A program made the translations under genes and the position numbers. A DNA stretch of 64,000 nucleotides, from assembly GCA_019843655.1 (NCBI GenBank), contig JACDQD010000006.1, positions 9,230,034-9,294,033 on the forward strand, given 5' to 3'. Position 1 is the first letter of the stretch. Each line of letters begins with the position of its first letter. This DNA is from Lethocerus indicus. Taxonomy: Eukaryota; Arthropoda; Insecta; Hemiptera; Belostomatidae. The notes beneath the pieces are model-generated. The model was not told where the DNA came from and ran no database searches. It saw only the letters and a list, made by a program, of their open reading frames with translations. Of the stretch, positions 54,690 through 64,000 are shown piece by piece.

Positions 54690-54745
54690 TGCTGGGGTTC
54701 GAACAGACCCGCGTAGCTGCTCGCTACCGCGCTCGTCTAATTTTC
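54690..54745 (-). repeat. Possible tRNA-derived SINE head
   Basis: On the minus strand a B-box-like word, GTTCGAACCCC (54695-54705), lies downstream of an A-box-like word, TAGACGAGCGCGG (54727-54739), at a spacing seen in Pol III promoters. The phrase GCGCGGTAGCG resembles the heads of many insect SINEs. The arms do not pair as in a true tRNA, and no poly-A tail, target duplication or second copy was seen in the window. Confidence 0.3.
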
Positions 54746-55092
54746 GTTCTCGGAATTTACATCTTCCGATATTCATCTCAGATAGAGAGACGAATAATAT
54801 AATTCCTATTTTTCTATGTCTGGAAATTAACAGGAAACAGAAATTATAATTTTTAAAGGTCATTCGTTATATTTTGAAAGATCCCTGCTTCAATGACAGC
54901 TGTACGTTACCATATTGAAAAACGCTACGTAGGCGCATTTATTTAACCGTACATGCTATTTAAAGTGCAGATAGAATGCTTTATTGACAACCGACATGAA
55001 TACTTAACTTGAATATTTAGCGAGCACAATGTCCTGATGTATCAAATCAGAATCGATTGTGATGACCTTAATGGACGGAGAAAAATACTGGT

Positions 55093-55304
55093 ATTACGTA
55101 ATGTATTTTGTTTTATCATTCCCTAAATAGAGCAATTAGCTGCAGTGACTGTTACGCGCTTACGTAATATTTAAAAGACGAATTCATTTTTTTCAGAAAT
55201 TACCTTCGGTACTTTTTTTTTCGGGCACTTCAATTACGTAAACCGTAAAATCGTGAAAAATGGAATTACGCAAGAACGTACTGCCCGAATTGAATGTTAC
55301 GTAC
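55093..55304. promoter_or_regulatory. Cluster of TTACGTAA sites (PAR-bZIP / E4BP4-like)
   Basis: Exact TTACGTAA occurs at 55094-55101, 55160-55167 and 55234-55241. Close variants are ATTACGCAA at 55265-55273 and GTTACGTAC at 55296-55304. ATTACGTAAT at 55093-55102 matches the palindromic consensus bound by E4BP4/PAR-type bZIP factors (Vrille and Pdp1 in flies). Three exact 8-mers in 150 bp is far above chance in this window. An enhancer role is inference. Confidence 0.45.
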
Positions 55305-58300
55305 GTCCGCTTCTGGGCTAAAAAAAAAGAATAAGCGGGACCCCAGTTTCGATTATCGCAGAAGTTTTTATTATTTATTATTTCGAATCGAATCTGTCAA
55401 TTACCATTGATATATGAATACTTATTCGCACACTCGCGCAGCTAACGAATAATATTTATTTATGTCCGAACGATAATGGGGTTGGACACTTGGCCAGTTT
55501 GTGGTGGTATGTCGGGGGCTGGACTTCATATAGGGTTTCATATTTATGAAGATGATTTATGGAGGGGCGAGTCTATTGCCAAACTAACGGATATATGCGG
55601 CCCAATCGTTGGGTTGTAACTGAGAGGTGGGCCCGATAATGGCCAACTGGGCTCGGTGATGGACGCAGAATCCGCCACTGTCGTTCCGATTTAATTTCGC
55701 TTTGATTAATGACACGGCCCGCCCAGAGATGGGACGAAACGCCCCTACAAAAGGGGAAAAACAGATAGAAATCTCAATGTCCGGCGCGTTTAGTTTCAGC
55801 ACTCTAGAATATTAAGCGCTGATTACAGATTATTAATATCACTCGACGCCAAAATTTTTATTTACACTATACTTTTACTAAATATTCAATATTGAATATC
55901 TACTGAAAAAATGAAAATACGTTAGCATATAAAACATTCTTAAGATGTTGAATAGAAATGACTTTCAATAGTAGAATAGATGTTTCATCGGCTCAATAAA
56001 GGAAAATTTAACGTTCATAAAGTATTCGGATATCCTGGAAAAGGACATAAGCCAACGTAAGTATCGAAAAAATCGACAAGATACCTTAATTATTGTGTTT
56101 TGCCGCGGAATAATAACCCGATATACTAGATACGGCCATAAACGTAAAATAAGATAAGATACAGTTACTAACCCAAGTCGACGAGGTTCCCCCGCGCAAA
56201 ACTTTATCATGAACTTATTAACTTTTTTATTAATGTTTATGTCATTTGGTCTCATGTTCTGTCTAAAACCGGTCTTTGACAATTATTCTAAGACCGACGT
56301 ATTGAAACTGTAAGTGAAAGAGTCGGGTTGAGCGAGTGTGAACAGACCTTTTTTTGCAGTCCCTTTTGCCGACCCTTACGGGGGGGGGGCGGAAAATAAA
56401 AGCGAATTCCATGGAATGTGTAATTAGATTCAATAATTAGAATCGCGGTGAGGTACCAGCGGCCCCGGTACGGTTTGTGGGAAGGGGGGCAGGAGGGGAC
56501 CGATTATCCTAAAGTACCCTTGCATGTCGGTGCCACCTGTACACGAGAACGCTTTCGAATAGCTCTCGTTGATATCTTTTTTTTTTGTTTTTTAAATACT
56601 CATTTGGCCGACCGAATAAAAGGACGGGGAGGAGGTGACTTAACTCCAATTTGTTGGACAAGAGCAGCTCCCGTAATATATTGTTAATTTGTTTCTACCC
56701 CGATCGGCCCGGGGATTTGATTGAAATCCTGCCGATATAACTTAATCAAGTCTCCAATTGGATCCCCGATCAAATACAGGCGTTCCGTTCAAACGCGTCA
56801 CAATTAAATATTTCGGACAGGTTTCGAAAAACAATTGGCACACGAATGCAACAATTTCCAGAATACATATTTTACTCGTTTGACAATAAAATATAATAAC
56901 AAGTTCAGCGGATAAATTTCGACGCCATATGTCGCATATTCTTACGGAAGTATTATTAATTTTTGTGGTCATAGTAAAATAATTATTTACATATAGGATC
57001 TGATAAAAATGACGTTACTGGATATAAATTATTTTCCAATACAATTTGGCGGACTTCATGAATGATGCATGAAATTGAATTACTTACATAATGGTTCAAT
57101 AAAATTTAATTGTATGCAAGTAAGTGTGAAAATATTTTGCATTTTCAATGCATGATTTGTACGAAATCCTTGAAATTCGAGAGAAATGAACCTCCCGGCA
57201 GAGGTATAACGATGCCGTTATAGTTATTCGACGATCGGAGGAGAGATTAGAGAAGGGGGGCGGATGCAGCAAACTCGAGAGCGCGCGAAATTGCAACGGA
57301 TACAAGCCGATTAGCGTCTCAGACGCGTCTCCCATACTGATTGGCTCCATTTCCAACGCACGATGTCAAAATTATATGTAGACTGTTCGCCAGTGAAATA
57401 TTAACACAAGTCCCGCGACTCCCGAGCATGCTGTTGATAAGGGCAAATAATCCAAGCGGAAAACTGTGAGCTGTTAAAATATCGGGCGAAAGGAATGGTC
57501 AGAACATGACTTAGGAAACTAAATTCATGTTACCTCTCTTCATTTGGCCAATTTAAAATATTATAACTAAGATAATTCATAATTTAATTAATTTAATACA
57601 TGTATCAGAATCGTCAATCCTTAGCTGTTGGTTCTACACTTTTAGAGATTTTCTTATTTTCATTTGCATTAAACATAGTGGGCTGGCATTTTCAGAATGG
57701 TTTCTTCTAATTATTTGCACTTCAATTAATATAGAATTTATGTAACGATTACATTGATTATCTTAAATTAATTATGACATTGGAGTAGATAAATTCAATC
57801 GCAAATGTTTGTATATTTTAATATGTAAAGTTATAGTGATTATGAGTACATAAGTGTATATATATTTATATTTATATATTACTACGGAAAATCTGCCTCA
57901 AATATTTTAGAATTCCATGACTTGATGACTCTGCTGAACTGATAACTTGTCCTTATTGCAGCACTTGAGCCCGAACTTCAGATAGTATTGTAATTCTGAA
58001 AAAAGGAAAAAGAAAAAAATGAAACCTCAAAAAAAATGAAAGCAAATATTTGTGCTCTTATGAAAAAAGTTTTATTCATCTCATGTGGGACTGCGAGCAT
58101 TATACCTGTGCGGTGGAAGCCCCGCCGAAATTTTCGAAATCCGCGTCTTTGATACTTGGCGCTTTATTAAAAAACTTCTCTTAATTTTTACCCGTCTCCC
58201 ATCGGCTGTTTCGACGTCTTAGAACGGCGGAATGGACTAGCACGAATTAGGAATTAAAGACAAGCTAAAGAGTAAAACCCCTTATCAGAAACTCGATAAG

Positions 58301-61300
58301 TGTGGCCACCTATAAGACTATAAAATATTATATCTGGTCAGAAAATACATCACTAATTTACTAGGAATACTACGAACGATGGTACGATACTACCAAACGT
58401 TTTTTTTTTACCCGGGAATAAATATCGACTCTATTAAGCGAGTCTTGTGCAAACAATACGGTTTCACAATATTTTCATCCCTTAGTGTTGTGTATTTTAG
58501 AAATAATGCTGCGGTTTAGTTAGGTAAGCGCAGGATCCTACTGCAATAATACCACTGCGGGTGCACCTGATAAAGAACAGCCACTGCTAATTGCCCTATG
58601 CGGCAAAATTCCCTAAATTTAATTTAATTCCACAGGTCTTAATGAATTAAACATAAGATATCGAACAAGTAATAACGTATTAAAATGTAATGATATTGAT
58701 AGAGTTACTACTGAAAATCAATTAATATATTTCTATTTACCTTGTTGAATTTAAATGATCGTTTATTTCGTGGGTGATCGGAGAAATAGGTGATATAATG
58801 ACGGAATTTATTTTAATATATACCTAATGTTTTATCAAAAGGCCTTCTTCATCGGCATTTGTTGGGTTATTGTAGGATCCGGGGAATCTACAGTAAGTGG
58901 ATAGAACTAGACATACCGTTGTGGAAACGGAATAGAATCTCATGAATTCGTATCGATAGATTTTGAGAAGAACAGGAAAACTTTCGGGCGCACAGATGGA
59001 GGTGACAATCTCCCCGTGCACAGCTGAATTAAGTGAAAAGCTTTTCCGACGGCGGCGAACTCATTCGAAGGAGTGGACCCCGAGAGTTAAAACAGAAGTA
59101 CGTTCTCAAGATAACATTCAGATTCAATCCTGCTTTAAGAAAGGTTTCAAAATTACATACAGAATTATATGTGTACGTAGGTATATATAAATGCTAATGG
59201 ATGCCATTCTAATATTTGAAGTTAAATTATATTTGCGGACAATCTCCACACATGATGTAAGAACGGGGATATATTTACATATTGTGTTCAATACAAAGTC
59301 ACGGCAATAGTCTGCATTCATTCGAAATTACTTTTTGTTTGTTTTGTGCTTAATTTTGGCTGCAATACATTATGTAGCAAAAGAAGTTGAATTCGTACAG
59401 ACGTTGCACCTTTTATGCTGCACTTATAAAGTCAGGTTCCGTGAGGATTCGGGTATCAATATACTGTAACATTCTCAGATGTGTATTTAAGAATTTTACA
59501 TTTAGTAATATATTTTTTTTTGTCTCTTTTATTGTTACAACTGTAAAATTATACAACAAGCAACATTTTCATAAATGTTGGGAAACGATACTTCATTTTT
59601 TTTACTACAGAATTCTACTCACAGAGAGGAATAATGCCATGACAGGTCAAAAATACCCAGGATAAAAATAGTGATATGAAATTAAGCCACACTAATGTAC
59701 CTATAATTTACCACGCAATCGACCTCGACATTCCGCCGTCTTCCTTTCATAATCATTGACTTAGTTTCTTTGATTTTATTTGATACACTCATTTAGCCGC
59801 GAACTTTAGTTTTATTTCTTTCTAAAGTGTCGATTGGACTATCGGAGATGAACTAATCCCGGAAGTTTCCGTTTGTATTGCCCGGGCAATGGATCTTTCC
59901 CCGAAGGGTTGAGGGCGTTATACCCTGGCCGGGGGTGTGACTGGTTGCGCCCTCATGACACGAAGCCGCCGAAACAATTGCGCCCCCACTTCCAAACAGA
60001 GTCCACCGGAAATGGTTTTTCTCTGCCCTCCTCCCACCCCCCTCCTCTACCCCGCAAACACCACCAGCACACTTCGGAGCCCCTTTCTCTTGCCCCTGCC
60101 GCCCAACTCTACCTCTGCGGCAACAAGGCCAGAAATCCTTAACGGTTTGATTGAGTGAACGGGCACATCCCCGGCCGCCTTTTTCAGGGCGGGAAACCAA
60201 TTAATAGAGAAAGGAGGAGAAGGACGTGGTGAGTTCGTGGGTGGAGCGGGGTGGGCGGGAAAGGGGGCTGGGGAGGTTAGCGAGCAGAAAACCCGAAGAG
60301 TTAAGAGAAATCTTTTCTACCAATCCTGGAGTTAGACTTCAAGTTGATTGGCACCGAAGTAATTCCCGGGGCCCCGGAGGAGGATGAAGACTGTCGTCCC
60401 GCGGCAAATTCACTTCCTCCTCCATCGGACTTCTTAATTAATACAAGGAATTCCTCCTATTCCTTCTCTGTAACAGCAATTGAATTATTGTTGCCAAGTA
60501 TTTGTACTTGCACCTATATTCTGCACCCTATTCGCCTAAACACTATTTTGAATGTACATTTTTAATACGATTCATCGTATATATTTTTTATTTCAGCATA
60601 AAATTCAGTTGTTTTGAGAATAAAAAAATGCAATTTATGTCATTTTTATTAGCATTATTCTAAATTTCAAAATACTAAACTAAGCGCAGTCCATCTACCT
60701 ATACAGCATTGGTATCTATAAAAATGAAACACAACACACAAATTTCAAATTCATTCGTTTCCTACTTTCTTTATTTATTCCTCAAACGTTTATTTAATGT
60801 GTTCTTTAACATTTGTTGATAAGTCCCCTAAAAAAACAGTCAAAATTATTCCTCTATCTGCTATCTAGTGTAAGCTTTTCTCGAGCTCCTCTATACTCGG
60901 GACCGAGGGCAAGTGACAACGTCATGATACCGGTTTCAGTGGGCAGGGTTTTCCTAGTATTGAACCCAGGTACTCAATTTCCTGCGCAGAATGACCCCCT
61001 CTTCCGGCAGGGGAAGAGAAAGGGGGAGAAATAAGAAAGGCGGGGAAAGAATAAAATCGCAGTGGGAACAGAAATGTGAGCCAGAAGGTGAGAAGAAGAG
61101 AAATATACTATTCGGCATGGATTGCGGTGTCGACGTTTGATGTGCCCTGCTCGAATATAAAAATTTATCGTCTCTCACTAAACTGTCATTCATTCAACAT
61201 TGCTCAAATGCACTCCATTTCACTACGGATTCATATGCTGTTCACTATAATTTTGTAACAATATTAAAATGTTCTTGATGCTTTTAACCTGGCGAGACTT

Positions 61301-64000
61301 TTATATAATGCAAATTTTTCACGGAAATATAATATCGCTACGGACATTATTATTTTACAGCCTTATAAATTTTCAGATTGTGGCTATTCAGAAGAGAATT
61401 TTTCATCCGGTACCATTTCACCGAGTTCATTTCACCGGCTAAATCCCGGCACAGAATCCATTCTACTTGGGTCCTGCTATAATATCCAAGGTATAGCGTT
61501 CGGGGGGGGGGAGAGTTCGGGTTTCGAAACAGGGGACCCGAAACTTGAATCATCCCAAAACGGATTACTGATTCAAATTCCAATCTGTAGACTGGGCCTT
61601 CCCAATTTTGCCCCTCCCGAAGCCCCACTGCAATTCCAAACAGCACCCTTCAATCTTAAAACAGTTATAGTGAAATTGCTTCACAGATTTTCGTTGGAGC
61701 GAATGATTATGCGTATCGGTAGGGGAAAGATCGTTTTCCTCTTTAGTCACTTCCAGCCCCCGTGTCATCGTCGTTTTTCGGGTCCTAGCAGTTTATACAA
61801 GCCTCAGAAAGCTTTCATTTTTTTAGAATGAGTGTGAAAACGAAAACGTTTTATTAGCTAAAATTATTACTGTATGCCATCCGAAATTAATCTATTATTT
61901 ACGAAGGCATGCATTATAATCATTTGTTCTTCTTCTTTCAATCGGAATAAATCAATTAATCGTAAGCACGATCAATCAGATTGAATAAACCATAAAATTA
62001 AAATACTATAAATTAAGAATCCCAAACAAAACTCATACAGCGCTTCTTGTGGATATCGGTTGCTGATTGAGCGCTTTTCTAATAGAATGCTACTGATCAA
62101 TAGTGAGAAGCCAAAAATCATCTAATAGAAATTTATTACACCCCTAACCTCCTTCAAAAATAGATAATACAGAACGAATAGTGTATACCGCAATGAATAT
62201 TCAATTTTAAACCCCAATTACTGTTCACAATAAATACAAAAACGACGGAAAACCAAGGTATTGCAAAGGTATGCTAATTAATGCATACGACCCAAATTGA
62301 GACACGGAGTAATTAGATTAATTTCCAATATATTGTACGGTTAGAATTACCATCGAGGTGGGGATATGACCGCCGCAGTCATCAACTATTAATTAACAAC
62401 CTGCAGTGTATTTGAAGATAACCACAATATCGCGGTAGCGTGCCAATAAATGCAGCTGTTAATCTTAATTTTACGCAGATTTCGTGTGACTCGAGTATCC
62501 TCTCAATTATATTTCATTGGTGCAATTCTGTTTCCGTACATGTATATTTATACATATATTTTGATTGAATATCTAACAAATATTAAAAGCTTTAATAATA
62601 TATGTCATTAAAGTTTCTAGAACTAAAAGAGAACATGCAGTGGAATCGATCTTTTAGCGGATTCTTCTGGTAAAAATAAACTGAAAAATATAATATGGAA
62701 TATTTAGTAATATTCAGAGAAGAGATCAAGTACTTGGAGTGTAGAAATGATATTTGTATTCAGAGAATTGTAATATTAATTGCGAGTTTAATAAGAAGTG
62801 AGTCAATCAGGAGAGTGAATGAAATGAAAACAATTGACAAAATATGATCTAATAATGGAGGTAACCTTATTTTATAACATCAATGTTTAAGGACAAATGA
62901 TAAACATACGCCGATGTCAATTAAGATTAGCCGAATCCAGTATGCCGGCACTAAAGTAGGGGAAGACATGCGAGGAAAGAGGCGGCATATTGCGGCCCGG
63001 CAACCGAAAATTTCCGGGTAATTTACGAGGGACGACTTTTCCCGGGGCCGAAAGGAAAAAAAAACTAGGCGAGAGCGTATAATGGGAACCCTTTCAAGTC
63101 GGCCGGCCGATGGAGTCCCCGCCATTTGGCCCGAATACAGCGGGGACCCCGAGAGTCCATCTGATAGCCGTATAAAAACCGACCCGCCGTGTCTCTATTT
63201 TGCAATTCGCATAACTCACACGGGCGAGTCCAGTCCGCGCTATCGCCCGGCATCTTACGGTTGTTTCCAATCCGGGTAGTGCTTAAAACGAGATTAGACA
63301 GAAAAAAAAATGGTTAGGCCGAGGAAAAAATAAAGGGCGAACCGGATATAATGGCGGGGAGAGGGAGAATTTTTATCCGAAATCATATTCCCCCTCCCCG
63401 GGGCGAATTTATTGGGCAGTCGCCCCGTACGGGGAGAGGACGGGCCTACTCCGCGCCAATGGTAAATGTAGTTTATGCGGGAAGTCGGCACCGGCTCCTT
63501 TGGCCTTACAACGGCCGTACTCAAAATTATTACTGCTTTCGTGGACTTACAGATGCCCCGTCGTAAAATATCTACACGGCCCCGGTCCCGTCCCCTATAC
63601 TCCAGCCTCATTTTGACTGCCCCATTCATACGCCCCGAAACTTTTGAGAAAATAACATCGAGCGCGGAAAAACGATACGCACATTATAATTAGATCTGTA
63701 CCTGGCCACCTGGTTTTTATTCAATCCGGGAGGAAACAGATATTTATAGTTTAGAATTCCTGTTATGTTGTATACGACGATTTGGAATACCGTTGTCTTC
63801 TCTTATTTTCTATCTCCTCACGCTGGTTCGGCCTTTTGCTGAACCGGTCTGTCGATTCCAGTGAGTTTCCCTTCGAAGAAGATCAAGAAAACAACAAATA
63901 TTTATAATTCTAAACGTTTAACAGCGCCGCAGCTTTTTGTTCTGAAGACATACATACGTCTACAGTTCCATCCCGGGGATGGCAGATACGTGTATCCAGT
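55305..64000. other. Non-coding right end of the window
   Basis: No gene is firmly supported. GC-rich islands lie near 55480-55760, 56330-56760, 57180-57500, 59830-60420, 60860-61100, 61400-61780 and 62920-63660. An unusually long stop-free stretch without an obvious start codon occupies 61268-61831 on the + strand (see findings). The segments 57540-58080 and 58600-58960 are AT-rich, with nothing recognised beyond a short T-rich acceptor before 57963. Confidence 0.5.

Larger units (their letters stand above)
40944..55092. other. Non-coding stretch between the MITE and the TTACGTAA cluster
   Basis: No gene is firmly supported. GC-rich islands lie near 42270-42720, 43020-44290, 44720-45130, 45900-46340, 47750-48540, 48780-49050, 49540-49930, 50400-51070, 52480-52880 and 54080-54760. 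Two terminal-exon-like frames follow good acceptors at 41352 and 42935 (see findings). A 16-base G run lies at 43068-43083. The stretch 45140-45900 is strongly AT-rich, with nothing recognised apart from a short repeated word, CAGGYATATTATCG, at about 45768. Confidence 0.5.

Noticed and set aside
55072..55084. TGGACGGAGAA, the start of miR-184
   Set aside because: The match stops after 11 bases and no miR-184 star strand or hairpin is present.
57963..57991. Short terminal-exon-like frame after TCCTTATTGCAG
   Set aside because: Nine codons are too few to judge, and no AATAAA signal follows closely.

Overview
The window looks like a gene-poor stretch of a eukaryotic nuclear genome, most likely an arthropod and probably an insect. 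It has AT-rich DNA, spliceosomal signals (GTAAGT, GTGAGT and TTTNCAG), long spacers, simple-sequence runs and short non-autonomous DNA transposons. There are no bacterial-style operons or ribosome binding sites. The taxon is an inference from style and composition, and no single gene proves it.

Coding content is small. The best-supported gene lies on the + strand between about 8.98 and 10.27 kb. Three exons, joined in phase 0, encode the start of an uncharacterised protein with one hydrophobic segment. That segment is interrupted by intron 2 and becomes continuous only after splicing, which is the strongest evidence that the gene is real. Its 3' end is not established. A 48-bp phase-0 exon with good splice sites at 21.98 kb may continue it. 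A second candidate is an isolated Glu/Lys-rich exon at 14.66-14.97 kb with an excellent donor site; its phases do not fit the first gene directly. Most other open frames look like chance readings through GC-rich patches or simple repeats.

Mobile DNA is represented by two clear elements. At 37.77-38.40 kb there is a 617-bp piggyBac-type element with TTAA target duplications, 14-bp identical ends, a subterminal palindrome and only the N-terminal part of a transposase-like frame. At 40.46-40.94 kb there is a 487-bp MITE-like element with inverted repeats of about 100 bp that begin CCAGTGGT, suggesting hAT affinity. Foldbacks and hairpins of unknown origin occur at 31.70-31.84, 34.40-34.46 and 47.23-47.29 kb. 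A possible tRNA-derived SINE head lies near 54.7 kb.

The rest is non-coding. AT-rich DNA alternates with about fifty GC- and CpG-rich islands of roughly 0.2-1 kb. This could reflect local biased gene conversion, a dense field of regulatory elements, or both. Specific regulatory-looking observations are three exact TTACGTAA sites plus two variants within about 210 bp at 55.09-55.30 kb, a diverged sequence pair at 48.84-48.96 and 49.54-49.65 kb, and a two-block motif shared by 53.0 and 59.7 kb. I found no rRNA, convincing tRNA, recognisable conserved microRNA, CRISPR array or complete multi-domain gene.
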